From MWBF01 sp964614645 (GTDB taxonomy: Bacteria; Chloroflexota; Anaerolineae; CG2-30-64-16), in NCBI GenBank assembly GCA_964614645.1, contig CAZTMA010000006.1, positions 12,512 to 76,511 on the forward strand: a DNA stretch of 64,000 nucleotides, in the 5' to 3' direction. The translations under genes were made by a program, and so were the position numbers. Positions 9,046 to 17,201 of this stretch are shown here, one piece after another. Position 1 is the first letter of the stretch. Every line of letters starts with the position of its first letter. Below the pieces are notes generated by a model. The model was not told the DNA's origin. It saw only the letters and a list, made by a program, of their open reading frames with translations, and ran no database searches.

Positions 9046-9648
9046 TCACCAACCCCGTGCTTCGAGGTCGGCCTTGAGCGCCTTCAACGTGCGAAAATAG
9101 AGCGACTTGATCGAGCTTTCCGTCCGGCCCATCAGTTGGCCGATTTCCTCATTGGAGAGGCGGTCGGTAAACTTCAGGATGAGCAGCCGCTGGCGGTCTT
9201 CCGGCTGGCGGCGGATGGCCGACCACAGAGCCTGTTTGCGCTCGTTGACCTCGGCGGCCCGCTCCGGGTTGTCCGCCGGCTTGCCCGTCAGCTCCACGTC
9301 CTCCAGCGGTGTGGTCCGCCAGCGGCTGTGTGACCGGTGGTGATTCGCCACCAGGTTATGCGCGATCCGGTAAAGCCAGGCGACGAACGGCACACCCTGG
9401 TCGGTGTACCGGTGCATGTTGCTCAGCGCCTGGTGAAAGGTGCGCGCCGTCAGGTCCTCGGCGTCCGCCGCGTTGCCCGTGCGATAGTAGATATAGGTGT
9501 ATATCCGGTCCACCGTTCGCCGGTATAACTCGCCGAACGCATCCGGATCGCGGCGCGCCAGCTCGATGACCTTGGCCTCCGGCAGATCGGCATAGCCGGT
9601 CGCCGGAGGAGGCAAGTCCGGGCCGCGCCCGTCCGGGTTATGGCTCAT
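9046..9648 (-). CDS. ECF-family RNA polymerase sigma factor
   Basis: Protein of about 200 residues with both sigma-70 regions. Region 2 covers DPDAFGELYRRTVDRIYTYI through DAEDLTARTFHQAL and VPFVAWLYRIAHNLVANHHR. Region 4 covers LWSAIRRQPEDRQRLLILKF and LSNEEIGQLMGRTESSIKSL. It directs RNA polymerase to its own set of promoters. The ATG at 9648 (MSHNPDG) is preferred because GAAGGA lies 9 nt upstream; the open frame continues 14 codons further. It is followed by the small membrane protein gene, a common sigma/anti-sigma arrangement. Target promoters cannot be told from the sequence. Confidence 0.92.
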   Translation of the reverse strand: MSHNPDGRGPDLPPPATGYADLPEAKVIELARRDPDAFGELYRRTVDRIYTYIYYRTGNAADAEDLTARTFHQALSNMHRYTDQGVPFVAWLYRIAHNLVANHHRSHSRWRTTPLEDVELTGKPADNPERAAEVNERKQALWSAIRRQPEDRQRLLILKFTDRLSNEEIGQLMGRTESSIKSLYFRTLKALKADLEARGW

Positions 9649-9740
9649 TTCGGCCATTCCTTCAGGCACCCGGCTCTGTGACCCCGCCATAAGCTATAAC
9701 ACCCCGGCGCGTCAAAAGACGCGACCGACAGACCCGGCAA

Positions 9741-10586
9741 TCAATCGCCGCCATAGACACCGACGCCGATGGTGCCGGGGCCGACATGCACACCGATGAC
9801 CGGGCCAAGCGCCGCGATGTGGAAGCCACCCGTGCCGAACGAGGCGGCCAGCTTATCCCCCACGGCCTTCGCCTCGCCGGAGGCCAGAGCCTGCGTGAGC
9901 GCCATGCGCACCTGCGGACCGCGGCCGGTCACCTGGCTCAACAGATACTCCTGCACGGCCTCCAGAGCCTTCGCGCGCGAGCGGACGCGCGCCACCGGCG
10001 CAACCTCGCCATCCGAAATCCGCAACAGCGGCTTGAACTTGAGCAGCGTGCCCATGAAAGCCTGGGCCTTGCCGATGCGCCCGCCCTTCTGCAGATATTC
10101 CAGTGTTTCGAGGACGAAGACGAGGTGGATCTTCTCGCGCATGGCCGTGATGCGCTCCACGATTTCCTCGCGTCCCACTCCGGCCTCCGCCAGGCGCACG
10201 GCCTCCTGAAGCAGAATGCCCAAGCCGACGGAGATCGTCTGCGAATCGATCACGCTGATGGGCCAGTAGGAGTAGGTCTCCTGCGCTGCGAGCGCCGCAG
10301 CATAGGTGCCGCTCAGTTTCGACGAGAGCGTGAGGACAATCACCTCGTCCCCGGCCGAGCAGAACTGCTCGAAGGGGGTCAGGAAATCGGAGGGAACGGC
10401 CTGCGACGTGGTCGGGAGCGGGTTGCTCTCGGGGAGCCGCCGCCAGAATTCCTCGCGGGTGATCTCCACCCCGTCGCGTAACGAAGTCTGGCCGAAGACC
10501 ACGCTGAGCGGAACGACCGTCACCCGGGGGTGCGTCATAATTTCGGGGGGCGCCTCGCAGGTAGAGTCGGTGATGATGCGAATCAT
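9741..10586 (-). CDS. DegV family fatty-acid-binding protein
   Basis: Protein of 281 residues starting MIRIITDSTCEAPPE, the typical DegV/FakB opening. Other family features are TSQAVPSDFLTPFEQ, the threonine/serine-rich LTLSSKLSGTYAAAL, VIDSQTISVGLGILL and LEYLQKGGRIGKAQAF. Family members bind a fatty acid and present it to the FakA kinase for phosphorylation; no fakA is visible here, so the pathway role is inferred. The open frame runs 32 codons further upstream, but the family N-terminus begins at 10586. GAGG lies 12 nt upstream. It is transcribed away from the secreted-protein gene at 10790. Confidence 0.93.
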   Translation of the reverse strand: MIRIITDSTCEAPPEIMTHPRVTVVPLSVVFGQTSLRDGVEITREEFWRRLPESNPLPTTSQAVPSDFLTPFEQFCSAGDEVIVLTLSSKLSGTYAAALAAQETYSYWPISVIDSQTISVGLGILLQEAVRLAEAGVGREEIVERITAMREKIHLVFVLETLEYLQKGGRIGKAQAFMGTLLKFKPLLRISDGEVAPVARVRSRAKALEAVQEYLLSQVTGRGPQVRMALTQALASGEAKAVGDKLAASFGTGGFHIAALGPVIGVHVGPGTIGVGVYGGD

Positions 10587-10700
10587 GGGATTTGATACCT
10601 CGTGGAACAGGATGAGTGCTGCCGGAAATATTGAAACCTTCGACCGGCATTTCATTGTAGGCGGAAGGAGGGTGTTTGTCAATCGAAAACGGCATGTAGT

Positions 10701-10729
10701 TTGGGCCGCGGCACCCGATGTGCTATAAT
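10701..10729 (+). promoter_or_regulatory. Putative sigma-70-type promoter
   Basis: TTGGGC (10701-10706) and an extended -10, TGCTATAAT (TATAAT 10724-10729), are separated by 17 nt, about 60 bases before the start of the secreted protein gene at 10790. Confidence 0.55.
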
Positions 10730-10789
10730 ACGCTATTGTAGCCCGCTCTGGCTACCAGATTCTAACCTGCTAATGAGATAAGGAAGCCC

Positions 10790-11611
10790 ATGAAACGGCC
10801 ACTCGGGATCCTCTGTCTGACGCTCTTGACGCTGCTCGTCGCCAGCTACGCGTCTGCCGCGCCCGCTGCACAGGAACAGCAGCCGGTCATCGCGCAGCCG
10901 GGGCAGGACACCACGGTGCGGGGCGTCGTCCAGGTTGTCGGCACTGCCGTGCATCCCCAATTCCAGCGCTACGAACTCTACTATGCGCCGTACCCTGTGC
11001 CTTCCGACCAGTCGTGGATCTTCATCGGCGATGCGCACATGAACCAACAGCCGCTCGGTCTGCTCGGCACGTGGGATTCGCGCTCCGTGCCCGACGGCAC
11101 GTACGCGCTGCGCGTGCGCGTGGTGCGGGTGGACGGGAACTACATCGACAGCGACAGCGTGCGCGTGCTCGTCGCCAACACGCGGCCGCCGGAATCGCCG
11201 ACCCCGGAAGAGTCGCCCACACCGGAATTTGCCGTGACCGAGGAGCCGTTCGTGCCGGCGGAAACCGAGCCGACGGCCACAGTCGAGATTTCCTTGCCGG
11301 CAAGCGAAGGAACTCCCACGCCGGAGCCGACGCCAACCCTGGGGCCGGAGGACGCGGAACCAACGGAAATTCTGCCGACCCCGGAGGGCAGCAGCGCGGG
11401 TTCCGGTGAAACAACCGGGCCGAGCAGCGAATCGGACACCGCGGCTTCCAGCGGCGTGGCGGGCATCACCGAGCAGTTGTTCAGCAGCTCGCGGCTGATG
11501 GAAGTGGCGCGGCGTACAGCGCTGTATACACTGGCCGCGTTTGCTGTGGTCGGCGTGTTCTTTGCAGTCAAGTGGGTGCTTTTCTGGCTATGGCACAAAA
11601 TTCGCCCCTGA
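10790..11611 (+). CDS. Secreted, C-terminally anchored protein with Pro/Thr/Glu-rich linker
   Basis: Protein of 273 residues. It has a signal peptide (MKRPLGILCLTLLTLLVASY, cleavage near ASA-AP). A beta-rich domain follows (about 30-125) with VRGVVQVVGTAVHPQFQRYEL and VPDGTYALRVRVV, which resembles Ig-like/Big or fibronectin-type strands. Next comes a long linker of PTPEESPTPE-type repeats (about 128-215), and one transmembrane helix near 245-267 with a short basic tail. It is probably displayed outside the cell on a flexible stalk. The start is preceded by TAAGGAA. Its 3' end overlaps the earliest possible start of the following pth gene. No specific function is recognised. Confidence 0.85.
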   Translation: MKRPLGILCLTLLTLLVASYASAAPAAQEQQPVIAQPGQDTTVRGVVQVVGTAVHPQFQRYELYYAPYPVPSDQSWIFIGDAHMNQQPLGLLGTWDSRSVPDGTYALRVRVVRVDGNYIDSDSVRVLVANTRPPESPTPEESPTPEFAVTEEPFVPAETEPTATVEISLPASEGTPTPEPTPTLGPEDAEPTEILPTPEGSSAGSGETTGPSSESDTAASSGVAGITEQLFSSSRLMEVARRTALYTLAAFAVVGVFFAVKWVLFWLWHKIRP

Positions 11612-11685
11612 GCGCCATCCGCGCTGTGCTGGGCCAGCGGGCCGCACGGGGCGCTCGCTCAGCCGACAGCGGCGGGCCGCAGAAG

Positions 11686-12282
11686 ATGGTTGTGGGCCTG
11701 GGCAATCCGGGCCCGGAATATGCGCGCCACCGGCACAACATCGGCTTCCAGGTGGTCGACCTCTTCGCCGAACGCCACGACCTCACCTTCGACAAATTCC
11801 AGAAGCGGGCTCGCTCAGCAATCGGGTCCGTGAGCCTCGCGGGCGGCTGGCACGGCCGCATCCTGCTCGCCAAGCCGATGACCTACATGAACAACAGCGG
11901 TGAGGCGGTGGCCGCGCTTGCTGCGTTCTACAAGATTGGCCCTGCCGACATCCTGGTCGTCCACGATGACCTGGACTTGCCACTGGGACGCATCCGCCTC
12001 CGGCCAGGGGGCAGCCCCGGCGGCCAGCGCGGGGTCGCCTCCATCATCAAGAGCCTGGGCTCGGAGACCTTCCACCGCCTGCGCATCGGCATCAGCCGGC
12101 CCGGTGCGGCCGCCAGCTACGTGCCCCCCGCAATGGAACCTGCAGACTACGTGCTCCGCCCGTTCGCCTCGGAGCAGGAAAAAGAGATGGAGTTTGTCCG
12201 CCCTCGTGCAGCCGACGCCATCGAGCTGTGGCTGAGCCAGGGCATTGATTCGGCCATGAACCAGTTCAACGGCACAGGATGA
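11686..12282 (+). CDS. pth: Peptidyl-tRNA hydrolase
   Basis: Protein of about 198 residues that recycles peptidyl-tRNA released from stalled ribosomes. Family motifs are VVGLGNPGPEYARHRHNIGF, the catalytic region with LAKPMTYMNNSGEAV, LVVHDDLDLPLGRIRLRPGG, and GGQRGVASIIKSLGSETFHR. The conserved catalytic histidine is in RHRHNIGF. I chose ATG 11686 because family members begin just before VVGLGNPG. An ATG at 11590 would add 32 low-complexity residues (MAQNSPLSAIRAVLG...) and would overlap the upstream gene; no strong ribosome site decides between them. It overlaps the mfd start by four bases (ATGA). Confidence 0.93.
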   Translation: MVVGLGNPGPEYARHRHNIGFQVVDLFAERHDLTFDKFQKRARSAIGSVSLAGGWHGRILLAKPMTYMNNSGEAVAALAAFYKIGPADILVVHDDLDLPLGRIRLRPGGSPGGQRGVASIIKSLGSETFHRLRIGISRPGAAASYVPPAMEPADYVLRPFASEQEKEMEFVRPRAADAIELWLSQGIDSAMNQFNGTG

Positions 12283-15200
12283 AACTAAACGGGCTGCTCG
12301 ACCTGGTCCACGATCTGCCTGCACTGCGCGACTTGGCGGTGGAGCTGGCCGCGGGACGCGCGCCGGGCGAATCGCTGGAAGTGTATCATGCGGCGCGACC
12401 TTACCTGGTCGCGGCACTGGCGCGCGCCCTCAACCAGCCGCTGCTCATTATCACCCCGCGCTCGAACCGCGCACGGCAGTGGGTGGACGAGCTGCGCACC
12501 TGGCTGCCCGACGAAATCCCGGTCCACAACTTTGCCGACCCGGATGCGCTGCCGTATGAGCGCATCCCCTGGGCGCCGGAGACGCGGCAGCGCCGCCTGG
12601 AAGCCCTTGTCAGCCTGCTGACCGCCAGCGACAGCCTGGCGCGCGGCAGCCTTGCGACTCCCGCCCCGATCGTGGTGAGCTCCGCACGCGCGCTCGTGCA
12701 GATGACGCTGCCGGTCCGCGAGATGCGGTTGGCGCTGCGCCAGATCAAGCAGGGCCAGGCATTCGACCTGAACAAAATGCTGGCAACGTGGGTGGGGCTG
12801 GGGTACGAGTCGGAGCCCGTCGTCGAAACGCCCGGCGTGTTCAGCCGCCGCGGCGGCATCGTGGACATCTGGCCGCCCAACCTGCGCAAGCCCATTCGCA
12901 TCGAGTTGTTCGGCGACGAAATCGACAGCCTGCGCACCTTCGACCCTTCCACACAGCGCACTCTCGCCCGCGTCGAGCAGACGTGGATCGGTCCGGCCAG
13001 CGAGGCGCTGCCCCGGCTGGCTGAACGTGCGGAGGACCGGCTGAACGGGCTGGACTTCTCGGGCTGTCACCCGCCCGCGCGCACCGAGTTCGAGAAAGAG
13101 CTGGCGCAGCTCAGGGCGGGCAGCGGATTCCGCAACCTCGAATGGTACATCCCCTACCTCTACAGCCAGCCCGGCTCGCTGGTGGATTACCTGCCTGCAC
13201 AGGCCGCGTGGCTGGTCATCGAGGACATCCCCGAGCTGATGGCGAGTTTCAGCGACGTGACCGGCCAGGCCGAGCAGTTGGCGCGCGACCTGCGCGCGGC
13301 GGGCGACGTGCCCGCGGTGCTGGCCGCCCCCTACTTCACGGCCGAGACGCTGCGCGAGCGCCTGGCCGCCCGGCCCTCCCTGAGCTTCGGCGCGGAGTTG
13401 CTTGACCTCGCACGGGGCAACGGCCATGACCCGGGAGCCGTGAGCAGCCAACCGGCTGCCCGACTCGCCAACCATTTCGCCGGCGGGCCGCGCTACGGCG
13501 GACAGATGCGCGCCATCCTCAGCGAGATCGAACGCTATCTGCACGCGGGGGATCGCGTTGTCATGGTCAGCCGCCAGGCCCCGCGCCTGGCTGAGTTGAT
13601 GCGCGAGACCGGCCATGCGGTCGTGCCCGCGGAGAACATCCCCGACCTGCCGCCGCCCGGCCTGACGTTGGTGCAGGGGGTGATGGAGGAAGGCTGGAAG
13701 CTCGAGGTGCGGGGCTGGGCGAAGGGCGAAGGCCGCCGGACGGCCGACGCTGCGGAAGACGACTCAGGACCCGAGACCGGCAATCCTCAATCTTGGCGAA
13801 GCGGAGCTTCGCACATCCTCAATCCTGAATCGTCTGCGCTCTGGTTCCTGACCGATGCGGAGTTGTTCGGCTGGGGCAAGCCGAAGCCCCGGCGGCCGCA
13901 GCGCACCCGTGCGCTCGCGCCGGAGGTGTTCTTCGCCGATGTACAGCCGGGCGATTTCGTCGTGCACATGGAGCACGGCATCGGCAAGTTCAAAGGCCTC
14001 ATCAAGATGGCCGTGGACGGCATCGATCGCGAGTACCTGCAGATCGAGTATGCGCAGGGCGACCAGCTCTACGTGCCCGTCCACCAGGCCGACCGGCTGG
14101 CCCGCTACGTCGGCGCCGGGGAGGTCGTGCCCCAACTGCACCGGCTGGGCACGACGGAATGGGAGCAGGTCAAGGCGCGGGCCAAGCGCGCGGTCGCAGA
14201 GATTGCCGACGACCTGCTGGAGCTGTACGCGCAGCGAGCGGTCGTGGAAGGCCATGCGTTTAGCCCCGACGCGACCTGGCAGCACGAGCTCGAAGCCAGC
14301 TTCCCTTATGTCGAGACAGAGGACCAGCTCGTCGCCATCGAGGCCGTCAAACACGACATGGAACAGGGGCGGCCCATGGACCGGCTCATCTGCGGCGACG
14401 TGGGTTACGGCAAGACCGAGGTGGCGCTGCGCGCCGCGTTCAAAGCGGTCATGGACGGCAAGCAGGTGGCCGTGCTCGTGCCGACGACCGTCCTCGCGCA
14501 GCAGCATTACACCAACTTCGGCCGGCGCCTGGGCGCATTCCCGGTCAGCGTCGCCATGCTCTCCCGCTTCCAGACCCCATCCCAGCAGGACCGTGTCATC
14601 GACGGGCTGGCCGCGGGCAGCGTCGATATGGTCATCGGCACGCACCGACTGCTTAGCCAGGACGTGGCCTTCAAGGACCTCGGCCTGCTGATTGTGGACG
14701 AGGAGCAGCGGTTCGGCGTCGCGCACAAGGAACGCATCAAACAGATGCGCACCGAAGTGGACGTGCTGACGCTTACCGCGACGCCCATCCCCCGCACGTT
14801 GCACATGAGCCTGACGGGCGTGCGCGACCTGAGTACCATCGACACGCCACCGGAGGAACGCCTGCCCGTCAAGACCTTCGTGGGCGATTTCGATGATGCG
14901 CTCGTCCGCCAGGCCATCCTGCGCGAGATGGATCGCAACGGGCAGGTCTACTTCGTCCACAACCGGGTGCAGGGCATCGAGCAGATGGCCGCGCGCGTGG
15001 GCAACATCGTGCCCGAGGCCCGCATCGCCATCGCGCACGGACAGATGCCGGAGAAGGAGCTATCCGCGGTGATGCTGACCTTCGCAGAGGGCGAGTACGA
15101 CGTGCTCGTCTGCACCAGCATCATCGAGAGCGGGCTGGATATCCCCAACGCCAACACCATCATCATTAACCGGGCCGACATGTTCGGCCTGGCGCAGCTC

Positions 15201-16028
15201 TACCAGCTGCGCGGCCGCGTGGGCCGGTCTGCAGTGCGCGCGTATGCGTACTTGTTGGTCGACAAATACAAGCTGCTGACCGAGGAGGCACGACGCCGGC
15301 TGGATGCCATCCAGGAGGCGAGCGACCTCGGCGCGGGGTTCCGCATCGCCATGCGCGACCTGGAGATTCGAGGCGCGGGCGAGCTGCTCGGCGCGCGGCA
15401 GCACGGCCACATCGCTGCGGTCGGATTCGATCTCTACATGCGCCTGCTGGCCCAGGCCGTCCAGGAGGCCCGCGACCGGCTGGAGCGCGAAGGGAAGATT
15501 GCGAATGCGCCCGCGGGTGACCGGGCCACCGGCGCTCAGGCGCACAACCTGCTCGAGGACCCGCTCGCGCCGACGGTGACGCTCGACCTGAGCCTGCCCG
15601 CGCGCATTCCGGAAGACTACGTGCCGGAGTCGGTCCTGCGGCTTCAGTTGTACCGCCGATTGGCCGGGCTGACCACGCTTGAAGCCGTCGATGAGATTGC
15701 GCAGGAGTTCAGCGACCGCTTCGGCCCCGTGCCGGAAGATGTTCAAAACCTGCTGTATATCGTGCGGGTGAAGATCCTGGCGGTCAACGCAGGCGTGGAG
15801 GCCATCGGCATCGAAGAGAGCCAGGTGCTCCTCAAGAACGCATACCTGGAACTGATGGACCGCGGCGCGCTGCAGGAGCGGCTCAAAGCGCAGGGCATCC
15901 CTGGCCGCGTCGCGCGGCGCGCCATCTGGCTGGAAATGCGCGAAAGCGCCACCGAAGGTGGCGTGAGCGCCTGGCGCCGCGACCTGATGAAGACGCTCGA
16001 AACTCTCCAGACTCCGCAGCCGGCTTGA
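12279..16028 (+). CDS. mfd: Transcription-repair coupling factor
   Basis: Protein of 1249 residues, longer than the usual ~1150. It removes stalled RNA polymerase from damaged DNA and recruits UvrA. Visible parts: UvrB-homology region (PYERIPWAPETRQRRLEAL, FSRRGGIVDIWPPN); the RNA-polymerase-interaction CarD/RID domain (PGDFVVHMEHGIGKFKGL); and the translocase motor with Walker A GDVGYGKTEVALRAAFKA and Walker B LLIVDEEQRFGV. Further motor motifs are LTATPIPRTLHMSL, STIIDIPNAN-like SGLDIPNANTIIINRAD, and RGRVGRS. The C-terminal TRCF domain is present. Residues about 470-522 form an extra segment (WKLEVRGWAKGEG ... SHILNPESSALWF) that looks like translated intergenic repeat. It starts inside the pth stop (ATGA). 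Confidence 0.96.
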   Translation: MKLNGLLDLVHDLPALRDLAVELAAGRAPGESLEVYHAARPYLVAALARALNQPLLIITPRSNRARQWVDELRTWLPDEIPVHNFADPDALPYERIPWAPETRQRRLEALVSLLTASDSLARGSLATPAPIVVSSARALVQMTLPVREMRLALRQIKQGQAFDLNKMLATWVGLGYESEPVVETPGVFSRRGGIVDIWPPNLRKPIRIELFGDEIDSLRTFDPSTQRTLARVEQTWIGPASEALPRLAERAEDRLNGLDFSGCHPPARTEFEKELAQLRAGSGFRNLEWYIPYLYSQPGSLVDYLPAQAAWLVIEDIPELMASFSDVTGQAEQLARDLRAAGDVPAVLAAPYFTAETLRERLAARPSLSFGAELLDLARGNGHDPGAVSSQPAARLANHFAGGPRYGGQMRAILSEIERYLHAGDRVVMVSRQAPRLAELMRETGHAVVPAENIPDLPPPGLTLVQGVMEEGWKLEVRGWAKGEGRRTADAAEDDSGPETGNPQSWRSGASHILNPESSALWFLTDAELFGWGKPKPRRPQRTRALAPEVFFADVQPGDFVVHMEHGIGKFKGLIKMAVDGIDREYLQIEYAQGDQLYVPVHQADRLARYVGAGEVVPQLHRLGTTEWEQVKARAKRAVAEIADDLLELYAQRAVVEGHAFSPDATWQHELEASFPYVETEDQLVAIEAVKHDMEQGRPMDRLICGDVGYGKTEVALRAAFKAVMDGKQVAVLVPTTVLAQQHYTNFGRRLGAFPVSVAMLSRFQTPSQQDRVIDGLAAGSVDMVIGTHRLLSQDVAFKDLGLLIVDEEQRFGVAHKERIKQMRTEVDVLTLTATPIPRTLHMSLTGVRDLSTIDTPPEERLPVKTFVGDFDDALVRQAILREMDRNGQVYFVHNRVQGIEQMAARVGNIVPEARIAIAHGQMPEKELSAVMLTFAEGEYDVLVCTSIIESGLDIPNANTIIINRADMFGLAQLYQLRGRVGRSAVRAYAYLLVDKYKLLTEEARRRLDAIQEASDLGAGFRIAMRDLEIRGAGELLGARQHGHIAAVGFDLYMRLLAQAVQEARDRLEREGKIANAPAGDRATGAQAHNLLEDPLAPTVTLDLSLPARIPEDYVPESVLRLQLYRRLAGLTTLEAVDEIAQEFSDRFGPVPEDVQNLLYIVRVKILAVNAGVEAIGIEESQVLLKNAYLELMDRGALQERLKAQGIPGRVARRAIWLEMRESATEGGVSAWRRDLMKTLETLQTPQPA

Positions 16029-16035
16029 GTGGTAT

Positions 16036-16164
16036 GGGAAGCGGGAATAGAACGCTGATTGAAATGATTGAACTGATGAACGCTGATCATTTCCATAGTG
16101 ATGAGAGAAAAATCAGCGTCAATCAGTCCGATCAGTATAATCAGCGTCCTATTCTTCCGTTCCC
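16036..16164. repeat. Large imperfect inverted repeat after mfd
   Basis: Arms 16036-16087 and 16111-16164 are near reverse complements over about 50 bases. Both arms read GGGAA..., then AATAG(A/G)ACGCTGATT, then further AnTGAT and ACGCTGAT units. The element starts 8 bases after the mfd stop and would form a long hairpin. Repeated CTGATT units are typical of small palindromic mobile elements; it may also end mfd transcription. Confidence 0.7.
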
Positions 16165-16241
16165 TCTGTGGCAATCCTGTCACGCGCGCGGGCCAAGTGT
16201 GGGAATAATGGGGGATAAAGAGGGATAAGTGTGGGATAAAG

Positions 16242-17183
16242 ATGGGCACAAATGGCTCCGTCAGCGGGATCACCTTCGACATACAACGCTTCTCCATTCA
16301 CGATGGGCCCGGCATCCGCACGACCGTCTTTCTCAAGGGCTGCTCGCTGCGCTGCTTCTGGTGCCATAACCCTGAGGGCATCCGCACCAAGCCTGAAGTC
16401 CGGTTCGACCCTGCGCGCTGCATCGGCTGCGGTGCGTGCATCGCCGCGTGTACGCACGGCGGGCAGACGCTCGATGCGGAGGGCCGCCACATCTACGACC
16501 GGACGGTCTGCGTCGTCTGCGGGGAGTGCGTCGAGGAGTGCTTCGCGGAGGGGCTGGTGCTGACCGGTAAGACACAAACCGCGGAGGAGGTGGCCGCGGA
16601 GGTGCTGCGGGACCGCGCATTCTACGAGACGTCTGGCGGCGGAGTGACCCTCTCCGGCGGCGACCCCGCGCTCCAGCCCGATTTTTCTGCCGCTATCCTC
16701 GCCCTCTGCAAGACGGAGGGGCTGCACACGGCTATCGAGACCGCAGGCAACTATCCCTGGACCAGCCTGGCGGACCTGCTGCCCTACACCGACCTGGTAA
16801 TGATGGACCTCAAGCACATGGACCCGGAGAAGCACCGCGCTGCCACGGGCGTGACGAACGAGCGCGTGCTCGCCACTGCAGAGCGGCTGGCCACCACAAC
16901 GGACAAACCCCTGCTCTTCCGCGTGCCGGTCGTGCCGGGAGTCAACGACGCGGATGAGGAAATCTCGGCCATCGCTGCATACGTCCGGCGGCTTACCGAG
17001 GCGCGCCGGGCAGCCGGCGGCCGCGCATCCATCACGCTGGAGCTGCTGGCGTTTCATCGTCTCGCGAGCCAAAAATACCAGAGCCTCGGGCTGGATTATC
17101 GCGCGGCGGACCTGGAACCCCTGTCAGAGCAGCGGATGGGGGAGTTGAGAGCGATTGTGGCAGGTTATCAGGTTGCAGGTTGA
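16242..17183 (+). CDS. Glycyl-radical enzyme activating enzyme (radical SAM)
   Basis: Protein of 313 residues. It generates the glycyl radical on its partner enzyme using S-adenosylmethionine. The radical SAM cluster motif is KGCSLRCFWCHNPEG (CxxxCxxC, near residue 30). Two extra [4Fe-4S] ferredoxin motifs follow, CIGCGACIAAC and CVVCGECVEEC, as in activases of the glycerol dehydratase/HPD type rather than PFL activase itself. Later motifs are TLSGGDPALQPDF and DLVMMDLKHMDPEKH. The partner gene starts 18 bases downstream. The last residues (YQVAG) fall in a repetitive AGGTT-rich stretch (about 17160-17190), so the C-terminus may have been altered by a small repeat. Upstream lies a GGGATAA-rich leader (16212-16239). 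Confidence 0.93.
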   Translation: MGTNGSVSGITFDIQRFSIHDGPGIRTTVFLKGCSLRCFWCHNPEGIRTKPEVRFDPARCIGCGACIAACTHGGQTLDAEGRHIYDRTVCVVCGECVEECFAEGLVLTGKTQTAEEVAAEVLRDRAFYETSGGGVTLSGGDPALQPDFSAAILALCKTEGLHTAIETAGNYPWTSLADLLPYTDLVMMDLKHMDPEKHRAATGVTNERVLATAERLATTTDKPLLFRVPVVPGVNDADEEISAIAAYVRRLTEARRAAGGRASITLELLAFHRLASQKYQSLGLDYRAADLEPLSEQRMGELRAIVAGYQVAG

Positions 17184-17201
17184 AGGTTGGAAGGAGGCAT
17201 T

